NCBI RefSeq assembly: GCF_000314855.2
Contig: NZ_KB233222.1
Span: 1,743,816-1,807,815, forward strand
Direction of reading: 5' to 3'
DNA length: 64,000 bases
Source: Providencia burhodogranariea DSM 19968
GTDB lineage: Bacteria; Pseudomonadota; Gammaproteobacteria; Enterobacterales; Enterobacteriaceae
Under the pieces are notes generated by a model. It saw only the letters and a program-made list of their open reading frames with translations. It was not told where the DNA came from and made no database searches. Positions 26,565 through 36,092 of the stretch are shown here, one piece after another; the stretch's first letter is position 1; every line of letters starts with the position of its first letter. Position numbers and translations under genes: made by a program.

Positions 26565-26945
26565 TTATTGTTGTGAAATCCAGTTGTGACATAGCATTCC
26601 CAAAAAAGTAAAAATTAATGCCCCAATAACATGAATGGCAATAGTGCTCAAAGCAATGGCTAATTTTCCTTCTTGGATTTGTGTCAGTACTTCCAAAGAA
26701 AAAGTTGAAAATGTGGTGAAACCGCCACAAAACCCTGTCACTACCAGCAATTTATAAGCAGGATTGATACTGGTGCTCGAAAAATACGATATGGCAAAGC
26801 CAATAATAAACCCTCCCACAAGGTTTACAAATACCGTCCCCATAGGAATGTTTGGGTATAAATGATTGAGTTTTAATCCAACAAACCATCTTAGCCAGCC
26901 ACCTAAAACTGAACCTAGAGCGATAGCAAAGAGTGATGCATACAT
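26565..26945 (-). CDS. crcB: Fluoride ion channel CrcB (Fluc)
   Basis: 126 residues from MYASLFAIALGSVLGGWLRW, with four spans and the GFCGGFTTFSTFSLE motif around residues 70-84 that lines the fluoride pore. Fluc channels act as dual-topology dimers in the inner membrane and expel fluoride. The frame is open 19 codons upstream, but that part overlaps leader RNA and lacks the family pattern; the ATG at 26945 has an AGGGGAG ribosome site. A fluoride riboswitch lies about 120 bases upstream. Confidence 0.95.
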   Translation of the reverse strand: MYASLFAIALGSVLGGWLRWFVGLKLNHLYPNIPMGTVFVNLVGGFIIGFAISYFSSTSINPAYKLLVVTGFCGGFTTFSTFSLEVLTQIQEGKLAIALSTIAIHVIGALIFTFLGMLCHNWISQQ

Positions 26946-27063
26946 GTGAGCTCCCCTTGTATGGTTTGGGGATAAACGGTAAGAATAAGACCTTAAAAAC
27001 ATTTATACCCTATAGATTATTCAAGGCACATAATACCTACATACCCGATCGATTGGAAAGGTT

Positions 27064-27124
27064 AACGTAGGCATCATCAGTCCTTATTAGGACAGTTCTT
27101 AAACGGGAGGAATGCCATCGCCTC
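27064..27124 (-). ncRNA. Fluoride riboswitch (crcB RNA motif)
   Basis: On the minus strand the leader starts GAGGCGATGGCATTCCTCCC and ends CTGATGATGCCTACG, matching the crcB-motif conserved blocks (GGCGATGG at the 5' end, TCCTCCC, and CTGATG-GCCTAC at the 3' end), with a short hairpin (GTCCTAATAAGGAC) between. It lies in the crcB leader, the usual target, and should switch expression on when fluoride binds. Confidence 0.88.
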
Positions 27125-27211
27125 AAACTAAATTACATCCTAATGATACCAAGATAAATAAGTTAAACAAAAAAGTACCCGTTAAGGCACTTAATCGTCA
27201 GCTGTATATGA

Positions 27212-28534
27212 TTAACCAAACTGGGCAAATATCAGTAATGCGACCATTACCGTTATTGCGCCGCCTATCCGCGTCGATATTTGAGCAAAAGGTAATAAAC
27301 TCATTCGTTCTGCTGCGCTTAAAATCGCAATATCACCGGTTCCGCCTAAACCACTATGGCATGCAGTAACGATACCCGCCTCGACAGGATACATCCCCAT
27401 TTTTTTTGCCATCAGAAAGCCCACTAAAGCGAGCATCGCAACAGTGGTAAAAATGGTAATTAATATGGATGGGTGAAAAGCTGCAACTAATTGAGACCAA
27501 GACGTTACTGCCACCGAGTTTGCGAATAATAATGGATAAGTTACACTCGCGAGAAAGAATTGAAACAATGTTTTTGCGCCTTGTTCAAGAGGCTTTGGTA
27601 TCAAATTACTTAGCTTAAATATCACCGCTAAAAAAAGCATGCATACCGGACCGGGTAAGCCAAATAGCACATGGAGTAATACACCTGCGAGGTAAAGAGT
27701 AATCGCACATATGCCTGCACTAATGACCCAATTAACATCAATAGCTTCTTTTACTTCCTCGTTATTGCCAGATAATAGGCTATCACCCGTTATTTGCAGT
27801 TGCCCATTTCCCGTAAGATGTGGGTAACGGCGACCAACCATATTCAAAAAACCACATATCACGATTGCAAATAAGTTAGCTACCAATATCACAGGTAACA
27901 ATTTTGCTAACACTTTACCGGAATCAATTCCCAAAATTTCAGAGTAACCTACCGACAGTGGAATTGTACCCTCTCCTAACCCCCCACCCATTACGGGTGT
28001 GCTAATAAAAAACATGATCTGTTTAAGATCTAATCCACAAACCATCCCCACCAGCCCGCCAACGATAAATGCCAAGATTGACCCAATAAAAAGTGGCAAG
28101 AAAATCTTAGCAAAGCCTTTTAATATTAAATTTCTATCCATCGTAAAGATACTTCCCACTACCACAGCCGAGACAAATAAATAAATAAAATGACTCGATT
28201 TAGTAAATAAGATAATCGGTTCGACCAGCGATTGTGGGATCACATCGACACTGACCAAATAAGCAGGAAGAAACGCAGCGACAATTGCTGCCCCTCCCAT
28301 TTTTCTAAGATAAGGGATCCGATTACCAATTTCGGCACAGGTTGCACCACCCAGTCCCAGAATAGCAATCATTGTCGGTAAATCAGCACCCATTTTTTTA
28401 ACTGACATAATGCCCGTAACCAGTAAAACTAATATGATATAAACTGGAATTGGAATAAAACCCACTTTGTAATTGAAAATCTTCGTCAATTTATGTTCAG
28501 ACGATGGTAATGCTGCAATATCATGTTGTGTCAT
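27212..28534 (-). CDS. 2-hydroxycarboxylate transporter (CitS-type citrate/malate carrier)
   Basis: 440 residues of the 2HCT family with about eleven spans. Both signature re-entrant loops are present: GGGLGEGTIPLS near residue 184 and CHSGLGGTGDIAILSA near 395. The C-terminal FAQISTRIGG segment includes the Arg that binds the substrate carboxylate in CitS. The family imports citrate, malate or lactate with Na+ or H+. No citrate-lyase genes, oxaloacetate decarboxylase or citAB-type regulators adjoin it. It stands alone, so the substrate is uncertain; citrate is the best guess from CitS similarity. Confidence 0.87.
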   Translation of the reverse strand: MTQHDIAALPSSEHKLTKIFNYKVGFIPIPVYIILVLLVTGIMSVKKMGADLPTMIAILGLGGATCAEIGNRIPYLRKMGGAAIVAAFLPAYLVSVDVIPQSLVEPIILFTKSSHFIYLFVSAVVVGSIFTMDRNLILKGFAKIFLPLFIGSILAFIVGGLVGMVCGLDLKQIMFFISTPVMGGGLGEGTIPLSVGYSEILGIDSGKVLAKLLPVILVANLFAIVICGFLNMVGRRYPHLTGNGQLQITGDSLLSGNNEEVKEAIDVNWVISAGICAITLYLAGVLLHVLFGLPGPVCMLFLAVIFKLSNLIPKPLEQGAKTLFQFFLASVTYPLLFANSVAVTSWSQLVAAFHPSILITIFTTVAMLALVGFLMAKKMGMYPVEAGIVTACHSGLGGTGDIAILSAAERMSLLPFAQISTRIGGAITVMVALLIFAQFG

Positions 28535-28933
28535 GGAGGTCTCATTATATTATTTTAATATGTATTTCTAAGAATTATTGCACTCGGTTTAAAAAACCAT
28601 CAACTGTAATTTTTCATTTCAGTCCTTATATTTAATATATTTTTATTTTATATAAAGAGACTATTTATTAGTAATATTCTCTTTATATAAAATCATCTCA
28701 TCCCTAATGCAGTTGGAAAGCAAGCCCTTCGTTGTAGAGAAAAACAATAACGTGAAAATAATAAAGTAACAAACGCATAGGGCAATCTCATTATCTATAT
28801 ATGATGATGGACTCACTAATCAAAATCAGTCAGGATATAGAACATTTAAAAAATCACACTTTTAATTTCAATATCATTAATAATAAAATAAAAATGATAT
28901 TAATTATCACTCCAACCTGAATCAGATTGTATT
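28535..28933. other. Gap upstream of the 2HCT carrier gene
   Basis: No gene is visible. It holds a perfect 16-bp inverted repeat (28645-28693) and the carrier's promoter region. Confidence 0.5.
28645..28693. repeat. Perfect 16-bp inverted repeat
   Basis: ATTTTATATAAAGAGA at 28645-28660 is repeated in inverse at 28678-28693 with a 17-base spacer, about 110 bases upstream of the carrier gene. It could be a regulator-binding site or an RNA hairpin. Confidence 0.65.
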
Positions 28934-29705
28934 TTATCGATAGGTAATAAGCCCTTCCAAACAAGCTAATGTTATACCTTTAGTTCTAAGAATAGTAAAT
29001 AACCGACTAGAAGATGCATAAGGACAATTTAGTTTTTGTTTTATGCGTTGAATACGTTTATGCTCAGAAGCTTCTGAACATCCATGAAAAGCACTGATTT
29101 CTTTTATTTTACAATGAAATAATAACATCCTAATTGTAATTATCTCTTTACGGGTAAAGCGAACATCACCAAATCGCATATATTTATGTATATCTATCAA
29201 TCCTATCGGCAAAGAATTTACTTCTTCTAAGCCTTCTGTTAAAAAACAAATATCCTCAGTCAAAGGTATAGTGATGTTTTTGTTTTTGTTCCAAATACGG
29301 TATGCATAGTCAGCAATAATAGCCCTCCAAGTATAAAAAACAAAAAAATCTTCTTTTGGTAATTCACCCTTAAATTTAATTGATAAAACCTCAACTAACT
29401 CCTCAGTTTTAATACAAATCTCAATGTTATTACAATTTAACCTCTCAACTAAACTAACACTTTCATCAGGGTAGTCACTCCGAAAATTAACACCTAACGA
29501 GAGTCTTTTTTTTAAAATTAAATTTAAAACCATGACACCAATAACATGATATTTTTTCATAGTTGCTTGATAGTATATTTATTTTTTTATTATTAATGTC
29601 AATTCTTAAATATTCAATATAAACTTTATTCCAATCAAAATAATTAGAAAACTCACCCTTCAGATCAGTGCATATCTTTTCCATATTACTGCTATCAATT
29701 TGCAT
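28934..29705 (-). pseudogene. LuxR-type regulator, split by a frameshift at a homopolymer
   Basis: Two overlapping minus-strand frames together make one protein. The first starts at 29705 (MQIDSSNMEKICTDLKGEFS) with an AGGGC ribosome site and ends at 29487 after 72 codons. The second covers the rest to 28934 and ends in a LuxR-type helix-turn-helix (FTRKEIITIRMLLFHCKIKE, about the last 75 residues). They meet at a run of eight A (29506-29513, T on the plus strand); removing one A would join them as FKKRLSLGVNF and give about 256 residues, a usual LuxR-type length. A second A6 run lies at 29552-29557. Alternatively the second frame is used alone from the ATG at 29560. Target genes are unknown. 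Confidence 0.6.
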
Positions 29706-29919
29706 AAAATGCCCTATTATTAATTATATTTTTTGAGTCGGCCTAATGATTAAGAATAATTGGCCAATTGTTATTATGTGGAGAATACCTATTAACTCGA
29801 TATATACCAATAAAATCGAGAAATCTACAAATAACGATCCTATATGCAACAACTTTACCTAGCCACTACAGTAAATGAAACAGAGTTTTATTACTTTCAA
29901 ACTGAACAAAAAGTTAACT

Positions 29920-30822
29920 ATGAACATTCGATTTTTAGAAACATTTTTATATATTGCTGAAGAAGGCTCTGTTGCTTCAGCAGCACGTAAATTGCATTTA
30001 ACGGCAACTGCAATGGCACAAAGAATAAAAACATTAGAAGATGAAATCGGTGTAACCTTACTTTATCGAACGGGTCGAACGATGCAGGTTACACCCGAAG
30101 GCAAAGCGATTATTCCAAAGATTAGAGAGCTGATTGCGGGAAGTAAAGCATTGAAACAGCTGGCAACAGTGCATAATGTTGCTGGGGAGCTTAGAATAGG
30201 TGTACTTCCAACATTGCTATCGATGTTAGTCCCGAACGTACTAATCAGACTTAATGAACAGTTTCCACAGTTGACACTGTCAATCGAATTGGACTTTTCA
30301 AGTGGTTTATATCGGCGAATTACTCGTGATGAACTTGATATCATTTTACTAGTTGCTCCACTATTTCCACTAAGCAAAGAATTTTGTTGGCTCGATCACC
30401 ATCAAGAGAGATTTATTGTCGTTGCACCTGCAACAATGAAAGGACGAACGGCTCATGACATCCTCAGCACTGAACCATTTATTCGTTACCATCAGCAATC
30501 ATGGGGAGGAATTGTCGCCGACCGCTATCTACAATCACAGGGGATTCAAGTCAATAAACGTTTCGACCTCAATACATTGGATGCCATTGTGACGTTAGTT
30601 CGTCACGGTTGTGGTGTGTCGTTGATACCTGATTGGCAGCCGATGTATCCAGATCGAAAAAACTTGATTGCACTTTCACTCCCTGAGCCAGCGCCAAGTC
30701 GGGATATTGGGATTTTGTATAAACATAACTCCTCAAAAAGAGCGCTCATAGCGCCTGTCGTTGAGCAACTATTTTTGAGTAAAAATGAAGAAATCCAACC
30801 TTCATCATTGCGACATTTTTAA
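29920..30822 (+). CDS. LysR family transcriptional regulator
   Basis: 300 residues from MNIRFLETFLYIAEEGSVAS, a textbook LysR start; the frame opens 15 codons earlier without a ribosome site. The winged helix-turn-helix occupies about residues 3-62 and the effector domain follows. The 3' end overlaps the convergent SorC regulator by 18 bases. It lies between the LuxR-like gene and the polyol locus; its target may be the 2HCT carrier or an unlinked set. The effector is unknown. Confidence 0.87.
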   Translation: MNIRFLETFLYIAEEGSVASAARKLHLTATAMAQRIKTLEDEIGVTLLYRTGRTMQVTPEGKAIIPKIRELIAGSKALKQLATVHNVAGELRIGVLPTLLSMLVPNVLIRLNEQFPQLTLSIELDFSSGLYRRITRDELDIILLVAPLFPLSKEFCWLDHHQERFIVVAPATMKGRTAHDILSTEPFIRYHQQSWGGIVADRYLQSQGIQVNKRFDLNTLDAIVTLVRHGCGVSLIPDWQPMYPDRKNLIALSLPEPAPSRDIGILYKHNSSKRALIAPVVEQLFLSKNEEIQPSSLRHF

Positions 30823-31767
30823 AATCATTCGTACATTACTTGCGCTAGTAGCAATAATATCAATCGCTCCCGTGCGCAATGCCCCCATAATTGCCATTGC
30901 TTTAGAAGTTTCAGAGGCAATCGCTATCACACATGGGATCTGACGCAATTCTTCGATATTCAAACCAATCACTCGGTCATTCATCACCGTATCAACATGC
31001 TGACCTTGTGCATTAAAAAAGTCATACCCTGCGATATCGCCTATCACACCTTGGTTTAGACTGGCATCAACAATTTCACGTGGCGTAAACCATCCGAGTT
31101 TCACCATATAGCTATCTTCATTCATATCACCAATACCAATCAACGCAATATCAGCTTTACGCGCACGGTCAAGGGTTTCCTTAATGGTACCATTCTTCAT
31201 AAAAGACTGTTTAAGCTCATTATTTTCCACATAAGCCGGTGCATAGAGCGTTTCACTCGTTCCACCAAATTTTTTCGCTAAGCGACGACTAATATGGTCA
31301 GCATTGATCGAATCACCAGGGCGATGAGTTCCACCAATACCACAGATAAATCGACAATCTTTTTCAGGTACAGCACCACCACTATCGGCAACAACAGCAA
31401 CGTTTCGACCTTGACCTACAGTGACGACCATATTGTCACGTAATGTTGTCGCGAGATAATTCGAAACTAGAGTACCAACTTGATAACGCTGTTCTTCTTC
31501 ATCAGGATGATCAAGTGCAATAAGCGCTCGTGATATTGGAAAACGTGAAAGCAATTGCTGCTCAAGTTGAGTGCTAAAAATAGGATGATAGCGAACATTA
31601 ATTTCAACTATCCCCTCTTCTTTGGCTCTTTTAAGTAAACGCCCAACTTTAATACGCGAAATACCAAACTTATTGGCGATCTCTTCCTGAGTAATTTCAT
31701 CACGATAATAAGCTATCGCAATTTCAGTGAGTAGCTCGATATCAGAAGATGTGTTTGATCTATCCAT
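30805..31767 (-). CDS. SorC/DeoR family sugar-binding regulator of the threitol/erythritol locus
   Basis: 320 residues from MDRSNTSSDIELLTEIAIAY. A helix-turn-helix at about residues 18-48 (ITQEEIANKFGISRIKVGRL) precedes a SorC effector domain with VTVGQGRNVAVVADSGG and LIGIGDMNEDSYM. It lies after dhaL in the same direction and is likely the regulator of the adjoining catabolic genes, sensing a phosphorylated tetrulose or the free polyol. The frame is open seven codons upstream of the chosen ATG. An ATTTGTTCA motif repeated in the locus may be its operator. Confidence 0.85.
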   Translation of the reverse strand: MDRSNTSSDIELLTEIAIAYYRDEITQEEIANKFGISRIKVGRLLKRAKEEGIVEINVRYHPIFSTQLEQQLLSRFPISRALIALDHPDEEEQRYQVGTLVSNYLATTLRDNMVVTVGQGRNVAVVADSGGAVPEKDCRFICGIGGTHRPGDSINADHISRRLAKKFGGTSETLYAPAYVENNELKQSFMKNGTIKETLDRARKADIALIGIGDMNEDSYMVKLGWFTPREIVDASLNQGVIGDIAGYDFFNAQGQHVDTVMNDRVIGLNIEELRQIPCVIAIASETSKAMAIMGALRTGAIDIIATSASNVRMILKMSQ

Positions 31768-31932
31768 ACAGTAATGATTTCCTCTCAATAGATGTCAATC
31801 GCAACAAAGTTTAACTCGGCGTAAGTATAGCGCTTCTCTGTGTAAAATAATTTAGTTATGAAATCAAGTAATACAATTGATATACACAGAGTTATCATAC
31901 TCTGTGTATCACTTTTTATTAAAAAAATCGGC

Positions 31933-32586
31933 TTAAGCCGTAACACAAACATTGTGTTGTTCAATACTTTTTACCAATTGACATAGTAGCAAACAACAAG
32001 AAGTTGCTCCTGCATCAAGTACGCCACGGGAGCGCTCCCCCAAACGGCTTGCTCGGCCAATTTTAGCCACTAAATCAAGTGTAGAATCGCGCCCTGCTAT
32101 TGCAGCTGATTGCATTTCATTCAATGCTTGCTTAAAGCTTTTTCCTTCAGTGGTGGCATTTTTAAATGCATTAATCGCTGGGATCAGTGTATCCATAAGG
32201 CATTTATCCCCCACATTGGCACTACTAATATCCTGTAATTCCGTTAATCCATTGTTCAACATATCTAAAAAGTCTTGTTGCGTTAGCGAACTTTTATTCG
32301 CGATGCTATCTGACATCCCCATGAAAAAACTACCATATAGTGGTCCCATAGATCCGCCAATCCCTTCCATCAAGGCATCTGATATTTCTTCAAATCCTTC
32401 ACTGAGGCTTAATGTCCGACCTTCAATAGCTTTAGCGCACAAGTTAAAACCTTTCGCCATATTGATCCCATGGTCGCCATCGCCAATCGCACCATCGATA
32501 TCACTCAGATACTCACGGTTTGCCACAATGATCTTGACTAAATCCATGGTGATTTCATAGCCGCAATCTGTTGAAATAGCTTGCAT
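31933..32586 (-). CDS. dhaL: DhaL-like kinase subunit (ADP/ATP-binding)
   Basis: 217 residues of the DhaL family, an eight-helix barrel that binds the nucleotide. The magnesium-binding segment DGDHGINMAKGF is at residues 34-45, and GGSMGPLYGSFF and GDRCLMDTL-type segments (here GDKCLMDTL) and SRLGERSRGVLDAGA follow. It pairs with the DhaK-like subunit 11 bases upstream. No DhaM gene is near, so this is presumably an ATP-dependent kinase or one that borrows a distant DhaM. Given its neighbours the substrate is probably erythrulose rather than dihydroxyacetone. Confidence 0.88.
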   Translation of the reverse strand: MQAISTDCGYEITMDLVKIIVANREYLSDIDGAIGDGDHGINMAKGFNLCAKAIEGRTLSLSEGFEEISDALMEGIGGSMGPLYGSFFMGMSDSIANKSSLTQQDFLDMLNNGLTELQDISSANVGDKCLMDTLIPAINAFKNATTEGKSFKQALNEMQSAAIAGRDSTLDLVAKIGRASRLGERSRGVLDAGATSCCLLLCQLVKSIEQHNVCVTA

Positions 32587-32597
32587 AGTAAACTCCT

Positions 32598-33599
32598 TTA
32601 CTTAACTTGCGTTAAACCTAATGAACGGGCTGGTACATTAACTAACTCTTTTAATTCATCATCTACTTTCATTAATGTCAGTGTGACACCCATCATTTCA
32701 AGCGATGTGAAATAATTGCCAACATAATTACGAATAATTTTAATACCTTTCTCACTCAGTAATTTTTCGACTTCGGCATAATAAATATAGAGTTCCATGA
32801 CTGGCGTGGCACCTAGCCCTGACACTAATACGACGACTTCATCTCCCGATTTTCCTTGCATATCGGCTAACACAGGATCAAGCATCGTTTTAGCCATTTC
32901 AGCCGCGGATTGTATTGGCATGATCTCAATACCAGGCTCACCGTGGTGACCAATTCCTAGCTCCATCATGCCATCTTCTATATGAAAATTAGGATGCCCT
33001 ACAGCTGGAATTGTACAAGAGGTCAAGCCAACACCAATCGAATGACAATGATTAATGGCTTTTTGTGCAACGTCAATAACACCATCAAGGTCATAACCTT
33101 TACTTGCCGCCGCCGCACCAACCTTCCACATCAAAATTTCGCCAGCAACTCCACGTCGTTTCTCCTTTTCAGTCGCCGGTGCAGATGCGACATCATCAGT
33201 CGCAACAACAGTCTTAATTTTCATTCCTGCTTTTTCAGCTTTTTTTATGGCCATTTTGACGTTCATATTATCGCCAGCATAGTTGCCATAAAGGCAAGCG
33301 ACACCTGCACCGCTATCTGCCGCTTTGAATGCATCTAAAAATGCACCCGCTGTTGGTGAAGAAAAAATTTCCCCTATCGCAACGGCATCTAACATATTTT
33401 CACCAACATAACCTAAAAATGCCGGTTCATGTCCAGAACCACCGCCAGTGACAATACCAACTTTACCTTTAATAGGCGCTTGCGGATATTTTAGTACCCG
33501 TGCATTTTCTGTTTGTGCAAAATAGTCTGGATGTGCCTTCAAATAACCTTGAATGGCATCCTCAACAACTAAGTCAGGTTCATTAATAATTCTATTCAT
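32598..33599 (-). CDS. dhaK: DhaK-like ketose kinase subunit (dihydroxyacetone / erythrulose)
   Basis: 333 residues of the DhaK family. GGGSGHEPAFLGYVG near residues 52-66 and GNYAGDNMNVKMA near 105 bind substrate, and the His in GIGHHGEPG (about residue 219) is the one that covalently holds the ketose as a hemiaminal. With DhaL it forms a ketose kinase. In mycobacteria a DhaK-DhaL-type enzyme phosphorylates erythrulose in threitol breakdown, and the dehydrogenase and isomerase beside this gene point to that use. Glycerone remains possible. Confidence 0.9.
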   Translation of the reverse strand: MNRIINEPDLVVEDAIQGYLKAHPDYFAQTENARVLKYPQAPIKGKVGIVTGGGSGHEPAFLGYVGENMLDAVAIGEIFSSPTAGAFLDAFKAADSGAGVACLYGNYAGDNMNVKMAIKKAEKAGMKIKTVVATDDVASAPATEKEKRRGVAGEILMWKVGAAAASKGYDLDGVIDVAQKAINHCHSIGVGLTSCTIPAVGHPNFHIEDGMMELGIGHHGEPGIEIMPIQSAAEMAKTMLDPVLADMQGKSGDEVVVLVSGLGATPVMELYIYYAEVEKLLSEKGIKIIRNYVGNYFTSLEMMGVTLTLMKVDDELKELVNVPARSLGLTQVK

Positions 33600-33611
33600 A
33601 ATTCCCTCGTT

Positions 33612-34883
33612 TTATCGATTTTCTGGTGTTAGCTGCATTTCTGCTGGCTGATCAAGAAGCTCTTTTGGTACGGTAATAAATTTCATGAGTAGCGCACTGA
33701 ATAGGTAAAGACTGGAGAAAATCCAAATCACACCAAACGCACCAAGGCTACCAATAAAGATCCCGACCAACGCAGGACCGACAAAAGTACTTAACCCTGC
33801 ACCTAAATTAAGTATCGACATTGCAGCACCTTTATTATTTGGTGCTAATGATGGCATGATGGCCGAAAGAGGAACGTAACCGGCTAAGCAAGCTCCGAAC
33901 AATCCTGCTGCAACCATCATCAAGCTGTAATTGTGGCCGAAGTAATACGGTACGTAATAAAACATCAACGTACAGACCATGCAGCCAACGCAACCGAACC
34001 AAATCACAATATTGCGCCAGCCTATACGATCACTAATAACGCCAAAGATAAGGTTAAAAGCAATATTAACTGACCATAATGTTGCATAAATATGTAGCCA
34101 TTCAGTTCTTGAATATCCGTAATCGGCAAGGAACAGTGGCATAAAAATAACAAATCCATAGGCTGCGGATGTATTGATTGTTCTTACTATTCCTCCCAAG
34201 CCAATTTTCGGGTTTTCAAATGCGATGGTAATTCCTTTAAATAGATAACTAAGAGACACTTTTTCTGTTGATGTCACTTGCTCGCCACCCGAAGCATTTT
34301 TATTGAGTGCGATGGCAATAAACGCTCCAATAGTGACGAAGATCAATCCAGTCCAGAGTGTCGCCATTTCGCCCATAATCGGTAATGCATAGCTCGAATA
34401 CATCACACCTAAAACACCTAGACCACCACTGTAAACAAACCAAAATATTCCGACTGCTGATCCTAATTTTTTGATAGGCGCTTCATAGGCTACCCACACC
34501 AGAAAACCATAAGCAAACATCGGATAACCGAAACCACGTAACGCATAGGTGGGGATCATCACAGATAGGCTATTACTTGGTAAGCCAACGGATAAAAAGA
34601 TGACAGAGCCAATAATAAACATGACGAAACCAAAAATCATAACTCGCCTTGCTGTATAAATTTCTGCTAGTACACCTGATAACCAAGCCGCAACGGCTGC
34701 AGCAAAGCCATAAACACTGAATAACAGTGATGACTCTTCAATACTCATACCGCGACTGATGAGAAAAGGTGAAAGCCAACCTTGTTCTAGGCCTTCTCCC
34801 ATCATAAAAATAAGAACACCAAAATAACCGAGTAATAATTTCGGTGAAAAGCCCGTTACTTTAGACAATTTATTGATTATCAT
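33612..34883 (-). CDS. MFS polyol transporter of the threitol/erythritol locus
   Basis: 423 residues with twelve spans, a clear paralog of DalT in this window (LLGYFGVLIFMMGEGLEQGW and SIEESSLLFSVYGFAAAVAA match the same regions). The ATG at 34883 has a GAGGTTA ribosome site; the open frame 22 codons upstream does not resemble the family. It sits between the kinase genes and the zinc dehydrogenase in one minus-strand set, so it likely imports a tetritol. The exact sugar alcohol cannot be read from sequence. Confidence 0.85.
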   Translation of the reverse strand: MIINKLSKVTGFSPKLLLGYFGVLIFMMGEGLEQGWLSPFLISRGMSIEESSLLFSVYGFAAAVAAWLSGVLAEIYTARRVMIFGFVMFIIGSVIFLSVGLPSNSLSVMIPTYALRGFGYPMFAYGFLVWVAYEAPIKKLGSAVGIFWFVYSGGLGVLGVMYSSYALPIMGEMATLWTGLIFVTIGAFIAIALNKNASGGEQVTSTEKVSLSYLFKGITIAFENPKIGLGGIVRTINTSAAYGFVIFMPLFLADYGYSRTEWLHIYATLWSVNIAFNLIFGVISDRIGWRNIVIWFGCVGCMVCTLMFYYVPYYFGHNYSLMMVAAGLFGACLAGYVPLSAIMPSLAPNNKGAAMSILNLGAGLSTFVGPALVGIFIGSLGAFGVIWIFSSLYLFSALLMKFITVPKELLDQPAEMQLTPENR

Positions 34884-34979
34884 ACCGTTAACCTCAGTGC
34901 TTGTTCGCTGGGTTTGGACCTGAGTAAGGTGAAAGGTATTCAGGTCCAATTTTTATTGTTTTTTGATTCCACTAAAGCA

Positions 34980-36092
34980 TTACAGGTTCGGGTCGAGAAC
35001 CACTTTAATATGCGGATCGCCTTTCGCCATCATAGAAAATCCTTCTGCGAATTTATCCAGTGGCAGAATATCAGTTACAACACCTTTGGTTGGGAAATCG
35101 CCATTACCGATCCCGTCAATCACTAGTGGATAGCAGTAAGGGCCAAGATGTGAGCCTAATAAATCGAGTTCTTTACGGTCACTAATAATGCTCCAATCAA
35201 CCGTGACAGGGTCTTTGAACACAGAAAATTCAACAAATGTGCCGAGTTTACGGATCATTTTGAGTCCTTGTTCTACGGATTTCGGTGCGCCTGTTGCCTC
35301 GATATAGATATCGCATCCATAGCCTTCCGTCATACCTTTAACGATTTTATCTACATCATCACGTTTGGGGTTTAAAACAATATCGGCACCAAATTCTTTC
35401 GCTAGCTCAAGGCGTTTATCAAATAAATCCAGTACAACTATTTTCCCTGCACCCGATTTTTTAATAGCGCCAATCATACCCAGCCCTAACGTGCCCGCAC
35501 CCGATAGAACCACTACATCGCCTAATTTGACCTTAGCGCGTTGAACCGCGTGTAACGAGCAGGCATAGGGTTCGATCAAAATTGCATCTTCGATCGGCAT
35601 ATCCGCAGGTACATGATAATTAATTGCTTCTTTAGTGAATTTCATGTATTGAGCCATGCCGCCATTCACATTACTTTGAAAACCGTACAGGTCATGTTTT
35701 TCACACATCCAATACTCGCCACGTTTACAGAAACGGCACTCCCAACAAGGTACGATTTGCTCTGAAATTACGCGTTCGCCGAGGGCAAAACCTTCAACTT
35801 TTGAACCATAACCCACGACATGGCCAATAAATTCATGGCCGGGGATCATTGGTGCTTTTATATAAGCAGGTTGATCTGCATCACCCCAGAAACTTGGTGC
35901 GCCTTCAAAGGCTTTAACATCACCCGCACAGATACCACATGCTTCGACTCTCACCAGTATTTCTTCTTCATTGATCGTGGGAACATCCACTGTTTCCAAT
36001 CGATAATCCTTTGGTGCATATGCTACAACTGCCTTCATTTTCTCTGGAATGCCGTCACTCATTGTGGCTTTTGAATCGCATTGTTCACACAT
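34980..36092 (-). CDS. Zinc-dependent erythritol/L-threitol dehydrogenase
   Basis: 370 residues of the medium-chain zinc alcohol dehydrogenase family. CGICAGD and PGHE hold the catalytic zinc ligands, the structural zinc site is complete (CWECRFCKRGEYWMC), and the NAD-binding turn is GAGTLGLG near residue 196. It is close to the class named erythritol/L-threitol dehydrogenase, which yields L-erythrulose. It heads the set with the MFS carrier and DhaK/DhaL. The divergent isomerase gene lies 322 bases away. Confidence 0.85.
   Translation of the reverse strand: MCEQCDSKATMSDGIPEKMKAVVAYAPKDYRLETVDVPTINEEEILVRVEACGICAGDVKAFEGAPSFWGDADQPAYIKAPMIPGHEFIGHVVGYGSKVEGFALGERVISEQIVPCWECRFCKRGEYWMCEKHDLYGFQSNVNGGMAQYMKFTKEAINYHVPADMPIEDAILIEPYACSLHAVQRAKVKLGDVVVLSGAGTLGLGMIGAIKKSGAGKIVVLDLFDKRLELAKEFGADIVLNPKRDDVDKIVKGMTEGYGCDIYIEATGAPKSVEQGLKMIRKLGTFVEFSVFKDPVTVDWSIISDRKELDLLGSHLGPYCYPLVIDGIGNGDFPTKGVVTDILPLDKFAEGFSMMAKGDPHIKVVLDPNL

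Noticed and set aside
29487..29705. 72-codon frame as an independent small gene
   Set aside because: It continues naturally into the LuxR-type frame with a one-base shift, so it was treated as the N-terminal part of that gene.
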